Shown piece after piece: positions 54,348 through 62,702 of a stretch of DNA of 64,000 nucleotides. Below the pieces are notes generated by a model, which worked only from the letters and a program-made list of their open reading frames with translations, was not told where the DNA came from and ran no database searches. The first letter of the stretch is position 1. Each line of letters starts with the position of its first letter. The translations under genes and the position numbers were made by a program. Source of the stretch: Companilactobacillus mindensis DSM 14500 (GTDB lineage Bacteria > Bacillota > Bacilli > Lactobacillales > Lactobacillaceae); the NCBI RefSeq assembly GCF_001434275.1, contig NZ_AZEZ01000004.1, forward strand, positions 1 through 64,000, given 5' to 3'.

Positions 54348-55616
54348 ATGTTTTCAAAAACTAAGAGAGCAGCTATTTTAGTGGCTGCAAGTGCACTTTT
54401 GGCAACAAGTTTAGGAGGGAACATTGCTTATGCTGATGTAACCGCAAATAACAATGTCTCTACGGCTACAACAACTGATACAAACACTAACAATTCAGCT
54501 GACACTAGTGTGGCAACTGCTACTAACAACAACAGTGATACTAACAATCAAGTTGTTAATAATACAACTACAAAGACAACTAATAATAGTACCACTACAA
54601 CGTCTGATAATACCAGCAATACGGCTACTACACAGGCAGCCTATGATGGTATCAACATCGCTGCTGTTAGAAACGCTATGTTAAATGAATTGAACCGCTT
54701 ACGTGCTCAAAATGGTTTGACAGCGCTTGTTTCAGTTGGAACACTCAATTCTTATGCTCAATCAAGAACTGATGGTTTCACTAATACCGGGGTAGATAAT
54801 CACGCCGGTTGGAATTCAAATAATATGTATCCATATTATTTGGACGCCGAAGAAAATATTGCTCAAATGCCATTTTCAATGTTAGGTACAACTGATCCAA
54901 CTATTATTGCTGAAAAGATCACCCACGAATTTTACAGTGAAACATATGATTCTGAACCAAACTATGGTCACAGAAAGAATATGCTCAATCCATACATCAA
55001 CTATGTCGGTATCGGTGTAAGTATATCCGCCAACGGAATGGTTTATTTCTCACAAGAAATGGGAAATGATCAAGCTTCACACAGTAAATACAGTGCCAGT
55101 GATATTTACGCTTATTACTTAACTAACGAAAATGACTATGCCAACGTTTCTAAATATGACTTGGCCGATTCTAAGAAAAAGAGTGCTGATTATGTAACTC
55201 GTGACAATTACAATACTGCTGATGTTCGTGGTGGCGTAACTACTAAGAATCACCAAACGGTAGTCTACGATCGTTACGGCAAGCAACGTACTGATTTCTC
55301 ACTAGCACCAAATTCTTCATGGATCTCTGATATGATTGCTATTATTGATGGCAATTTCTTCTATCATGTAAGTACTAACGGTTTCGTTTCTGCTAACGAC
55401 GCTTTGCCATGGGCAAGTTTCTTAGCCGGTTCAACTGTTACAGCTACAACTAATGCTAAAATTTACAACAATGATGGTTTCTATACTGGTCACACCGTAG
55501 CTACTGGTTCAAAGTGGATTGTTGACAGACGTGCCAATAATCCTTTAACTGGCGTTAAGATGTATCGTATTGGAACTAATGCTTGGATCCAACAAAATCA
55601 ATTATCACGAAATTAA
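54348..55616 (+). CDS. Secreted CAP-domain protein with SLAP-like cell-wall module
   Basis: 422 residues: Sec signal peptide (cleavage predicted after AYA, residue 29), a Thr/Asn/Ser-rich linker (about 30-100), and a CAP/SCP domain (about 105-245: NAMLNELNRLRAQNGL, NHAGWNS, AEENIAQMP, the HEFYSE and YGHRKNMLNP motifs). The C-terminal 130 residues contain two similar stretches (VVYDRYGKQRTDF and AKIYNNDGFYTGH) that look like SLAP modules, binding wall polymers. It is probably a non-covalently anchored wall protein; CAP function in bacteria is mostly unknown. Confidence 0.88.
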   Translation: MFSKTKRAAILVAASALLATSLGGNIAYADVTANNNVSTATTTDTNTNNSADTSVATATNNNSDTNNQVVNNTTTKTTNNSTTTTSDNTSNTATTQAAYDGINIAAVRNAMLNELNRLRAQNGLTALVSVGTLNSYAQSRTDGFTNTGVDNHAGWNSNNMYPYYLDAEENIAQMPFSMLGTTDPTIIAEKITHEFYSETYDSEPNYGHRKNMLNPYINYVGIGVSISANGMVYFSQEMGNDQASHSKYSASDIYAYYLTNENDYANVSKYDLADSKKKSADYVTRDNYNTADVRGGVTTKNHQTVVYDRYGKQRTDFSLAPNSSWISDMIAIIDGNFFYHVSTNGFVSANDALPWASFLAGSTVTATTNAKIYNNDGFYTGHTVATGSKWIVDRRANNPLTGVKMYRIGTNAWIQQNQLSRN

Positions 55617-55622
55617 TAAGTA

Positions 55623-55657
55623 AAAAGCGTTCAGGAAAATTCCTGAACGCTTTTTTT
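55623..55657 (+). terminator. Rho-independent terminator
   Basis: AAAAAGCGTTCAGGAA and TTCCTGAACGCTTTTT form a perfect stem with a T-run. Confidence 0.95.
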
Positions 55658-55677
55658 TGTCCGAAATAAAATAGAGT

Positions 55678-55845
55678 ATTCTAATTCTTAATGGTGATGG
55701 CGATATTATGGTTCCAACTGAGCCCAACACATATGATTTACAGCGAATAGTAAGTTAATTATTTATCCCGATGCAGGACATGGCAGCATAGCTCAGTTCA
55801 ATAAAGACTTTGTTAGACAGGTTAACGAATTTTTGATTCATTTAA
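55678..55845 (+). pseudogene. Remnant of an alpha/beta-hydrolase gene (C-terminus)
   Basis: Two frames carry adjoining pieces of one hydrolase C-terminus. The first reads NGDGDIMVPTEPNTYDLQR (from about 55690), the usual NGD-D-MVPT acidic-residue segment; after a one-base shift the second reads YPDAGHGSIAQFNKDFVRQ (from about 55758), containing the catalytic His in DAGHG. The N-terminal three quarters are missing, directly after the CAP gene's terminator. This is a decayed fragment, too short and broken to be functional. Confidence 0.75.
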
Positions 55846-56417
55846 ATTTTCAAATTGTTATTTTTATTTATCTGGTTAAATGGCATTACGATCCAATCAG
55901 TCTTGGGAACAGTAACAATTGCTTTTTGTTTAATCAATTCTGTTTCATCATTTACTTTAAAGAGCGTTTTCATCAATTGATTCTGATAAACCCACTTGAT
56001 CTGTTCCGTCTGGATTGTTGCCTGTTGGACATCCGCTAATCTATAGGTGGCTCGACTTCTAATTAATTGAGCAGTCTGCTTTCGATTAGGTACGAAATGG
56101 GCGGAAGGTTTTATGGACTTCTGACTGTTTCGATAGATTAATATATAATTATTTGAATTACTGCCAATTTCTTTTGTAATAAGTAAATTCTGCGGTGAAT
56201 TCAATGGACCAGCTGTATAAATAATTTTTTTACTAGAATAAGTAATTTCTTTCTGCATACCAAAATGATAGTTCATATTGGCAGATAGACTAACAGTCGA
56301 AATTAACAGAAGCAGAATTGAAATCCATCCCGTGACAAGACGTACTTTTATATTATCAATTAGTAACCAACTTCCTAATGTCATAATAGTGAAAATTATT
56401 AATAGATACAATATCAT
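55842..56417 (-). CDS. DUF4811-like membrane protein
   Basis: 191 residues with two N-terminal membrane helices (about 2-19 and 29-48) and an extracellular beta-rich domain. It resembles the DUF4811 proteins paired with DHA2 exporters in lactobacilli; the pairing here (start overlapping the MFS stop by four bases) supports it. Its role is unknown, perhaps an accessory subunit. The last codons overlap the hydrolase remnant on the other strand. Confidence 0.72.
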   Translation of the reverse strand: MILYLLIIFTIMTLGSWLLIDNIKVRLVTGWISILLLLISTVSLSANMNYHFGMQKEITYSSKKIIYTAGPLNSPQNLLITKEIGSNSNNYILIYRNSQKSIKPSAHFVPNRKQTAQLIRSRATYRLADVQQATIQTEQIKWVYQNQLMKTLFKVNDETELIKQKAIVTVPKTDWIVMPFNQINKNNNLKI

Positions 56418-57928
56418 TTATCAGACACCTCTTTTTTTTCATCTTTGAGAAATACGACAAAAAGTAAACCTATAAATGCAAAAATAAAACCGAGGGTGAA
56501 AGAGGACTTAAATCCGTTCATTGTAGCATCGATTAATTTATGTGCATAAAGGATTGGATCAGTGGTCTTTAATTGAGTACTAGGAGTTTGGTTATTTATG
56601 ATACTTTGAGTAGTTGATGTTAATACAGCAACTACTATCGAAGACGAAATTTGTCTCAAAGTATTATTTGCGGCTGTTCCATCACTAGATTTTTCGGTTG
56701 GCAGAGCATTCATTGCGCTTGTTGTTAGAGGCATCATTGCTAAGGCTACGCCAGTCATTCGAATTGCATAGAGGATAGTGATGATAATCGTCGGAGTAGT
56801 ATCAGTCAAAAACATGAAGGGAAGAGTCCCCAGCATTAAAATTATAAAGCCAACGAAGGTCAGTCTTCTTATTCCCGCTCTATTGTAAAGTAACCCTGCA
56901 ACAGGAGCCATTAATCCAATCATTAAGGCTCCGGCCAATAATGTTAATCCGGAATTCAAAGGACTTAGATGATGGATATTTTGTAAATAGGTTGGTAGCA
57001 TCATTTCAACTCCATACATGGCCATTGTTACCAAAATGATAGCGATTGTCGCTACAGTGAAATCTCTTGACTTGAATACTTTCAAATCAAGAAAGGGTTC
57101 CTTTAGATGTAATTGTCTAAGAATAAACCAAATTAACATAATAGTTCCAACAAAGATGAATAAAAGCACGTTCTTAAAGTTTGTCCAACCATAGGTCGCA
57201 ACATTTGTGAAACCCAAAAGAAATACTCCAAACCCTAATGTTGAAAGTAAAAGAGAAACAAGATCCAGCTTTTGTTTTTTATTGGGAATAATATCTTTCA
57301 TTAAAACTATTGCTAAAAGAAAAGCAATAACAACAATGATCAGTGGCAAAATAAATATAGTACGCCAAGAATTAGTAATTGTTAGGCCAAAAATGTAGTG
57401 ATTTTTATTTAGAATCCATCCACTTAGTGTTGGTCCAATCGCTGGGCCCATTCCAATTACCAATCCACTCAGTCCTAAAGCAAAACCTAGCTTATCGTGA
57501 GGAAACATGTTCACAATTACCATTTGCATCAATGGCATCATAATTCCTGTGGCTGAAGCAGCTATGATGCGTCCAAGAATGAAAAGGTGCCAATATGAAC
57601 TTTTTTCAGGAGTAGAAAGAGTGACTAGAATTCCGACTATGAATAAGCCATAGGCAAAAACATGTAACCAGTTAGTAGAGAAACGATTAGCCAAAAAGGC
57701 CGAAAGTGGGATCATGATGCCGTTAGCTAATAAAAACCAAGTCGTGGATTGCTGAGCAGTATTCAAGTTAATATTGAATTTTGACATTAACGTCGGCAAA
57801 GCAGTACCCATAGATGTCTGCATAATGGTGCCAGCAAATGTGGCCATCAATATTAGTATCATTATTAATGTACGTCTATATGTTTTTCCATGAATATCAT
57901 GCGATTTCATTTGTATTTCTTTATTCAT
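56414..57928 (-). CDS. MFS multidrug transporter, DHA2 family
   Basis: 504 residues, 14 predicted membrane helices. Motifs: QTSMGTALPTLMSKF in helix 1 (D1-like), GRIIAASATGIMMPLMQMVIV, and GLVIGMGPAIGPTLSGWIL (motif C of proton antiporters). The helix 1 acidic residue normally seen in DHA2 drug pumps is replaced by Gly/Ser. AGGAG precedes the ATG. With DUF4811 downstream and a divergent TetR gene it forms a regulated efflux cassette; substrate unknown. Confidence 0.9.
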   Translation of the reverse strand: MNKEIQMKSHDIHGKTYRRTLIMILILMATFAGTIMQTSMGTALPTLMSKFNINLNTAQQSTTWFLLANGIMIPLSAFLANRFSTNWLHVFAYGLFIVGILVTLSTPEKSSYWHLFILGRIIAASATGIMMPLMQMVIVNMFPHDKLGFALGLSGLVIGMGPAIGPTLSGWILNKNHYIFGLTITNSWRTIFILPLIIVVIAFLLAIVLMKDIIPNKKQKLDLVSLLLSTLGFGVFLLGFTNVATYGWTNFKNVLLFIFVGTIMLIWFILRQLHLKEPFLDLKVFKSRDFTVATIAIILVTMAMYGVEMMLPTYLQNIHHLSPLNSGLTLLAGALMIGLMAPVAGLLYNRAGIRRLTFVGFIILMLGTLPFMFLTDTTPTIIITILYAIRMTGVALAMMPLTTSAMNALPTEKSSDGTAANNTLRQISSSIVVAVLTSTTQSIINNQTPSTQLKTTDPILYAHKLIDATMNGFKSSFTLGFIFAFIGLLFVVFLKDEKKEVSDK

Positions 57929-57995
57929 GTTTAGATCTCCTCGTATTAAAATAGTACATTGATAAAGATAAAACCTTTAGAGTAGAAGTACTATA

Positions 57996-58014
57996 ACAAA
58001 ATAAGCTGTTTTGT
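57996..58014. promoter_or_regulatory. Candidate TetR operator
   Basis: ACAAAA (57996-58001) and TTTTGT (58009-58014) are inverted arms with seven bases between, extended outwards by AGTAC on the left and GTACT on the right. It lies between the divergent MFS and TetR genes. Confidence 0.5.
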
Positions 58015-58067
58015 ACTAAATCAAACAATGTGTTATATTTTGTCTTATATTGACGAGGTGATTACAC

Positions 58068-58619
58068 ATGAGTTATACGAGAAAAACTAATCAAACCAAA
58101 AATTTAATACGTCAGGCTATGATTGATCTCATGGAAACTAATTCTTTTGAATCCATGACAGTTGATCAAATAGCTGAAAAATCGATGATTACCCGAAGCA
58201 CATTTTATAGATATTACGATGATAAATATGAATTGGTTTCAGAAATTGAAGATGAAACACTTAAATATATTGAATCAATCCGTGATTCTAAGCAGATAAG
58301 TGGTGATTTATTTAGCTTCGATCAGATTAAATATTCTATGGATTCGGTTAAAAAATATGCGCCAACAATCCGAATTCTCCTAAGTGAGAATGGGGACATT
58401 GGATTTGTGGCAAAGATACAACGGTCAGTATCATATATCTTTTTTGGACATGAAAAGATTAATCGAACTCCTAAAAATAAGGTCATTGAAGAATTAATGG
58501 TTGCAATCGTCGTAAAAAGTTTCCAAACACTACCTTCATCAGACGTTTCTATTGATGAGAAAGCTCAAATTCTTAGTGATATTCTCAACAAGGGAATTAT
58601 AAATACATTAACTAATTGA
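58068..58619 (+). CDS. TetR-family transcriptional regulator
   Basis: 183 residues: N-terminal HTH (NLIRQAMIDLMETNSFESMT, then VDQIAEKSMITRSTFYRYYDDKYELV, about residues 10-60) and an all-alpha ligand domain similar to the TetR_C_8 type of lactobacilli. It very likely represses the divergent MFS-DUF4811 genes. GAGGTG precedes the ATG. The stop is followed at once by a bidirectional terminator. Confidence 0.9.
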   Translation: MSYTRKTNQTKNLIRQAMIDLMETNSFESMTVDQIAEKSMITRSTFYRYYDDKYELVSEIEDETLKYIESIRDSKQISGDLFSFDQIKYSMDSVKKYAPTIRILLSENGDIGFVAKIQRSVSYIFFGHEKINRTPKNKVIEELMVAIVVKSFQTLPSSDVSIDEKAQILSDILNKGIINTLTN

Positions 58620-58621
58620 TA

Positions 58622-58671
58622 GGAATAAAAAATACATCTAACCATTTAAAGTCAGATGTATTTTTTATTCC
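58622..58671. terminator. Bidirectional terminator
   Basis: GGAATAAAAAATACATCT (58622-58639) pairs perfectly with AGATGTATTTTTTATTCC (58654-58671), between TetR and the convergent integrase. Confidence 0.93.
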
Positions 58672-59258
58672 TACCCAAAGTCTATCTGATCCAACATAGC
58701 TTCACGAGATTCCTGATCCAGTCCCAAGTAAGCTAAGGTCATTTGTTGACTACTGTGGTTCAACAAACGCATTACCAAACCAATATTGTAATTTGACTGA
58801 ACATAAACACGATAGGCTCCAGTTTTTCTCATCGTATGGGTACCCAAATAATTGATATTGAGTAAGTCGCCGGTCTTGGCCATTACTTTATAAAATTGTT
58901 TCTCAGTTATATGACGGTCAGGTCTCTGCATGGATGGAAAGAGCCATTCGGAATTCACCTTATTTTCTAAAAGCCATTTTTGGTAGATCAACAAATCTCG
59001 GGTGATCGGTTTCAAATACAAAGTATTTGGTTTGCCAGTTTTTTTGTCGTGAATAAAAGCCGTTTTTCTTAACTCATCATAATCATCAAAAACGTCACTG
59101 TATTTTAGAGCAAGAACATCCGACACACGGAGTAGGGTAGCCTTACCAGTTTGAAAAATCGTATAATTTCTGCGACCGTATTTAAAATTGCGTAAAAGTG
59201 TATCTTGAACTTCACTCAAAATATTACTGTCTTTAATTGGTAAAACTAATTGTTTCAT
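58671..59258 (-). CDS. Stand-alone tyrosine recombinase catalytic domain
   Basis: 195 residues carrying the complete catalytic set of a phage-type integrase: Arg in LLRVSDVLALKYSDV, Lys in KKTGKPNTL, HTMRKTGAYR (His-x-x-Arg), HSS in LLNHSSQQMT and Tyr in LAYLGLD. No N-terminal core-binding domain is present, as in the small plasmid- and island-borne recombinases of lactobacilli. The frame is intact. It is followed upstream by a 420-base region of nested inverted repeats, the likely substrate. Confidence 0.88.
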   Translation of the reverse strand: MKQLVLPIKDSNILSEVQDTLLRNFKYGRRNYTIFQTGKATLLRVSDVLALKYSDVFDDYDELRKTAFIHDKKTGKPNTLYLKPITRDLLIYQKWLLENKVNSEWLFPSMQRPDRHITEKQFYKVMAKTGDLLNINYLGTHTMRKTGAYRVYVQSNYNIGLVMRLLNHSSQQMTLAYLGLDQESREAMLDQIDFG

Positions 59259-59384
59259 AATGTCTCCATTCCAAATCTGTCTCTTTTAAAAATTTAAGTC
59301 TATTTTGATATTTTTTCACTTTAAAGGGTAAAATAGACGGTTTTATAGGTCATTTATACTAGGGTCTATTATTAAGTATTATTG

Positions 59385-59469
59385 ATAAATAACCCCTAGG
59401 TATATATTGTAATTTTTCGAAGTTGATACGTCAACATTCTTTAGGGGCTATTTATTACAAATAGCCCCT
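59385..59469. repeat. Nested inverted repeats beside the integrase
   Basis: ATAAATAACCCCTA (59385-59398) is inverted as TTAGGGGCTATTTATT near 59441-59456 with one mismatch; between them lies GTTGATACGTCAAC (59422-59435), also palindromic. The right arm pairs again with AAATAGCCCCT (59459-59469) to give an 11-bp hairpin with ATTAC loop. A diverged copy, ACTAGGGTCTATTATTA, stands near 59358. The remaining gap from 59259 to 59689 holds no gene. Confidence 0.7.
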
Positions 59470-59637
59470 GTTTATCCAAGATAACGGCTATTTAATGTTT
59501 ATTATTTCCTTACTTCCTGAATCTTCATTCTACGGTCACTTTCACTTTTTAGACTACCAACTATATATCTAGAAAGCATAGAACACGCCTCTCAGCATTT
59601 GGACTTTTTCCGATTTAAAACTCTCAAAATTGCATAT

Positions 59638-59657
59638 AAGTACAAAATCAAGTACAA
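59638..59657 (+). promoter_or_regulatory. Probable antitoxin operator
   Basis: AAGTACAA (59638-59645) and AAGTACAA (59650-59657) are direct repeats 12 bases apart just before the antitoxin gene. GTACA cores are typical of YefM-type autoregulatory sites. Confidence 0.5.
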
Positions 59658-59689
59658 TACTATGTGATGAAAGAATTGAGGTGGCTAAA

Positions 59690-59968
59690 ATGGAAGCAAC
59701 TACTTATTCAGATTTTCGTAAAGAATTAAAAAAGTATTTGGATAAGGCAACTGATGATTTCGAGCCAATAACTATCACACGTAAAGGAAATCACAATGCA
59801 GTTTTAATTTCAGCAGATACTTATAACAATATGATTGAGAACCAATTCGTGTTGGGTAATCCGACTAATTTAAAATGGTTGGAAGAATCGAAAGATCAAG
59901 CTCAAAAAGGGTTATTAACCAGTCACGATTTAATTGACCCAGAAAATAGTGATTTCGATCATGAATAG
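59690..59968 (+). CDS. yefM: Antitoxin, YefM/Phd family
   Basis: 92 residues: MEATTYSDFRKELKKYLDKA, ITRKGNHNAVLISADTYNNM (the Phd/YefM DNA-binding fold) and an acidic C-terminus that would mask the toxin. The ATG at 59690 follows GAGGTGG; a longer frame lacks a site. It overlaps the toxin start by eight bases. Confidence 0.93.
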   Translation: MEATTYSDFRKELKKYLDKATDDFEPITITRKGNHNAVLISADTYNNMIENQFVLGNPTNLKWLEESKDQAQKGLLTSHDLIDPENSDFDHE

Positions 59969-60224
59969 AAGTTTTACCGATAATGCGTGGTCCGACTATT
60001 TATGGCTTCAAAAAAATGACAAAAAATCATTAAAAAGAGTCAATAGCCTTATTAAAGAAACTACAAGGACTCCATTCAAAGGTATTGGTAAGCCAGAACC
60101 ATTACATGGTGAATTTTCCGGTTACTGGTCTCGAAGAATCAATCAAAAGGATCGATTGATCTATGGTGTCACGAAAGAAAGCCTAATTATCTTAGCCTGC
60201 AGATCGCATTATTCTGACAAATAA
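59961..60224 (+). CDS. yoeB: Toxin, YoeB-family mRNA interferase
   Basis: 87 residues: NAWSDYLWLQKNDKKSLKRVNSLIK, GKPEPLHGEFSGYWSRRINQ and DRLIYGVTKESLIILACRSHY, matching the ribosome-dependent YoeB. Glu in KPEPLHG, Arg in SRRI and His near the end are the catalytic residues of the family. It forms a two-gene operon with the antitoxin. Confidence 0.94.
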   Translation: MNRSFTDNAWSDYLWLQKNDKKSLKRVNSLIKETTRTPFKGIGKPEPLHGEFSGYWSRRINQKDRLIYGVTKESLIILACRSHYSDK

Positions 60225-60238
60225 ACCATCGAAAACGG

Positions 60239-60267
60239 TTGCTTTAAGTAGTCGTATCCTTTATACT
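60239..60267 (+). promoter_or_regulatory. Promoter of the riboswitch leader
   Basis: TTGCTT (60239-60244), 17 bases, TATACT (60262-60267). Predicted start near 60274, right before the aptamer. Confidence 0.8.
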
Positions 60268-60271
60268 AAGC

Positions 60272-60345
60272 TCAAACAAGGGAGTAACTAGCAGAAGTTA
60301 CCTGTGACAAAATCGTCAGCAAGACTTAAAGTCTGGTTTTGTCTT
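60272..60345 (+). ncRNA. yybP-ykoY type manganese riboswitch
   Basis: The leader shows AAGGGAGTAACTAGC, GAAGTTACCTGTGAC and TCGTCAGCAAGACT...AGTCTGG segments that match the yybP-ykoY aptamer as I know it, with paired helices around them. These riboswitches turn genes on when Mn2+ is high, and one is well known before the P-type ATPase YoaB of Lactococcus. The terminator at 60354-60390 is in the expected expression-platform position. The gene behind it is an ATPase of this same type, but only a fragment. Confidence 0.7.
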
Positions 60346-60353
60346 AAAAAGTG

Positions 60354-60390
60354 AGACTTGTACGCATATTTGGCGTGCAAGTCTTTTTTT
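60354..60390 (+). terminator. Expression-platform terminator of the riboswitch
   Basis: AGACTTGTACGC (60354-60365) and GCGTGCAAGTCT (60373-60384) form a 12-bp stem with one mismatch and T7 after it, upstream of the ATPase fragment start. Confidence 0.85.
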
Positions 60391-60424
60391 ATCCCTTAAA
60401 ATTTGAAGAGAGGCAAATTTATTT

Positions 60425-60682
60425 ATGAAAGATCAACATGATACCACTAGGTATTACGCTTTGACCGAGAAACAATTATTGAAAGATTTACAGACTAACA
60501 GTGAGGGGTTAGTTGATTCTGAAGCTTCCAAACGACTGGCTACAAATGGGCCAAATGCATTGGCTCAAGGTAAGAAGCAAACTATTGTTCAAAAGTTCTT
60601 CAATCAATTCAAGGACTTTATGATCATCGTTTTATTAGTAGCCGCTTTTGTTTCCGGAGTAATTGCTAAAGAATGGGGCTAA
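60425..60682 (+). pseudogene. P-type cation ATPase, N-terminal fragment
   Basis: 85 codons that match only the start of a P2-type (calcium/manganese) ATPase: YYALTEKQLLKDLQTNSEGL, RLATNGPNALAQGKKQTIVQ and the first membrane helix FKDFMIIVLLVAAFVSGVI. Functional members have about 880 residues; the phosphorylation and ATP domains are absent. The frame ends in a stop after a few codons of foreign sequence, where an SDR gene begins in another frame. It follows a good GAGAGG site and the manganese riboswitch. Confidence 0.85.
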
Positions 60683-61340
60683 GTTAACCATTGCTGCCCG
60701 GAGAATGAATCGATTGGAAAAAGTCGTTCAAAATAATGTCGGAGCAGAAATTTTACCTGTTGCAGCTGATGTTTCAAAGGATGATGAAGTGCAAAATGTG
60801 ATTGATGAGACTGTTGAAAAGTATGGTCGAGTTGACGTGATATTTAACAATGCAGGTATTATGCCAGTCAATAATTTGGATGCGATTGCTCGTGATGAAT
60901 GGCAGAATATTATGGATGTTAATGTTAAGGGCGTTTTGAACGGAATTGCCGCCGTTTTACCTGTAATGAAAAAGCAGCAAAGTGGTCACATCATTACTAC
61001 TTCATCCGTTTTAGGATATGAAGTGTTGCCAGGTTATGCAGCATATTCGGGTAGTAAATACGCTGTCCGTGCAATTATGGAAGGCCTTCGCCAAGAAGAA
61101 CGGACTAATAATATCAAGACGACCGTTATTGCTCCGGGTACCGTTCAGACTGAATTATTCAATTCAATCAACAATCAAGAGATAAAAGAACAGCTTGAGA
61201 GTTTAAAAGATCTTCCTGGAGCTGATATGCAAGCTCTACAGCCGGAAGAAATTGCGGAAGCAGTAGCTTTTGTAATCAACACACCTAAGAATATGGCTGT
61301 CAATGAAATGGTTATTCGACCAACTGGTCAGGAAGTTTAA
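60663..61340 (+). pseudogene. SDR oxidoreductase lacking its N-terminus
   Basis: 225 codons of a classical SDR starting at LLKNGAKLTIAARRMNRLE, which is normally residue 20 or so. The dinucleotide-binding TGxxxGxG motif and first strand are missing, while NNAGIMPVN, SSVLG and YSGSKYAVRA (catalytic Tyr/Lys) are present. Its only start options are a TTG at 60663 inside the ATPase fragment or later ATGs. Loss of the cofactor motif makes activity unlikely. Confidence 0.85.
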
Positions 61341-61529
61341 TTAAACTGATTTTTTGAATAAATTACATTTTTCTAAATTCTATGTTTCAATTACGTGAAT
61401 GTGAACATATTATTTTGCTAATCTGGGTAAGTAGTTCTAATTGAATTTAGCCAATTAGTTCTGTAAATAATTCAAATTTCATTTATTACCAATATTATTA
61501 ATTGCTGAAATCAGGAATTAAAATATATT

Positions 61530-61580
61530 GATAGGGCTAGTATTTATACAAAATAAATACTTAAAATTTCTAGTCTTATC
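61530..61580. other. Long hairpin in the 61341-61838 gap
   Basis: GATAGGGCTAG (61530-61540) pairs with CTAGTCTTATC (61570-61580) using G-U pairs, enclosing a perfect AGTATTTAT/ATAAATACT hairpin (61539-61561). A second hairpin, GTAAATTGCT/AGCAATTTAC, lies near 61777-61804. I see no gene in the 498-base gap. The fragment ATTCTACGGTCACTT (61620-61634) recurs at 59527. Confidence 0.55.
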
Positions 61581-61838
61581 CAATTCTTCTAACAATCACT
61601 ATTTAAGGCTGAGACGTTGATTCTACGGTCACTTCAGCAAAATAACTATTTAGGAATCAAATTCAGCAAACAGAAAAGCAATTCACCAATGAATCTCAGA
61701 TAATAAAGGGATTTAAGGGGAATTGATTTTTATTTAAAATTAAGATCTCCGAAAGAACAGAGAAACATAAAGAGAAGTAAATTGCTGAGAAGAAAGCAAT
61801 TTACATATTTAAGGTTACATAATATGTATTATAGGAAG

Positions 61839-62702
61839 TTAAATATTTTCCTTAAATTTAGCTAATTGATCTAGGTATTTTAAAACATCCGCTTTGTAAT
61901 TGTATTTCTTTATTTGTTCGTTCAAAGCATCATTGTCATGTGTAAAGGCTTTGCCATCATCAAAGATTTTTTTGTACAATTCAAAGAATGGCAAATTATT
62001 TTCTTTGGCGAAATTTAACTCGTCAGCGATTGGATATGAAACTTTTCTAAAGTCGATTCCACCATAACCAGTATCATCAAAAGTTATAATTGAGTACTGA
62101 GCGCGTCTGTCAGCACTCAATTTTTGCCAGGCGGTATATGGTTGACCAATCGAGCCAGGATTGATGACTAATTGATCATTGCTGCTAGTACGAAGCAATT
62201 GATGATGCGTGTGGCCATAGATAGCCAGATCATAAGGCTTTTGAAATAGCAGTTCATCGAAGTTTTGCTGTTTTTCATACGGTAAGAGCTCGTGACCAAA
62301 GTCTTTTTTGGGATAGTTATGTGCTAAGAGAATCTTCAGGCCGCTGACAGACGTTTCAGCATAGATAGGCCAATGCTGCATCTGATTGAGGTATTTGGTG
62401 CTCAGGTGATTAAAGGTATATTGCAAAAGCTCCACAATATAGGTAGTTTGGGGCTCATCGATGTACTGCTTGCTGATTGAAAGGATGTCCTCAAATAGAA
62501 AGTCGTCCCAATTGCCACGAATCATTTGGGTAGTGTTGATTGAATTCAGCAATCTCAAAATCGAGTCGGTCCCGGGTCCAGGCATTAATAGGTCGCCGAG
62601 AAACCAGTATTCATCAACATTTTGTGATTCCGCATCTTCAACGACATGCTTGAAGGCAGTGAAGTCACCGTGAATATCAGAAATTATTGCTACCTTTTTC
62701 AT
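61839..62702 (-). CDS. Metallophosphatase (YfcE/MJ0936-type phosphoesterase)
   Basis: 287 residues of the calcineurin-like fold: IISDIHGDFTAFKHV (first metal motif), WFLGDLLMPGPG, IRGNWDDFLFED (GNxD), AHNYP and AIYGHTHHQLLRTS (GHTH), and NPGSIGQPY. Length is larger than YfcE, with an extra C-terminal helical part. The substrate is not predictable. The promoter region carries two copies of the 17-bp palindrome also found before the tautomerase and DUF2075 genes. Confidence 0.88.
   Translation of the reverse strand: MKKVAIISDIHGDFTAFKHVVEDAESQNVDEYWFLGDLLMPGPGTDSILRLLNSINTTQMIRGNWDDFLFEDILSISKQYIDEPQTTYIVELLQYTFNHLSTKYLNQMQHWPIYAETSVSGLKILLAHNYPKKDFGHELLPYEKQQNFDELLFQKPYDLAIYGHTHHQLLRTSSNDQLVINPGSIGQPYTAWQKLSADRRAQYSIITFDDTGYGGIDFRKVSYPIADELNFAKENNLPFFELYKKIFDDGKAFTHDNDALNEQIKKYNYKADVLKYLDQLAKFKENI

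Noticed and set aside
54454-54684. Second frame within the CAP-protein linker
   Set aside because: It arises from the Thr/Asn repeats (leucine/glutamine-rich in the shifted frame) and has no start site.
60239-60424. T-box leader
   Set aside because: No T-box consensus or specifier stem is seen; the segments fit yybP-ykoY and the downstream gene type fits as well.
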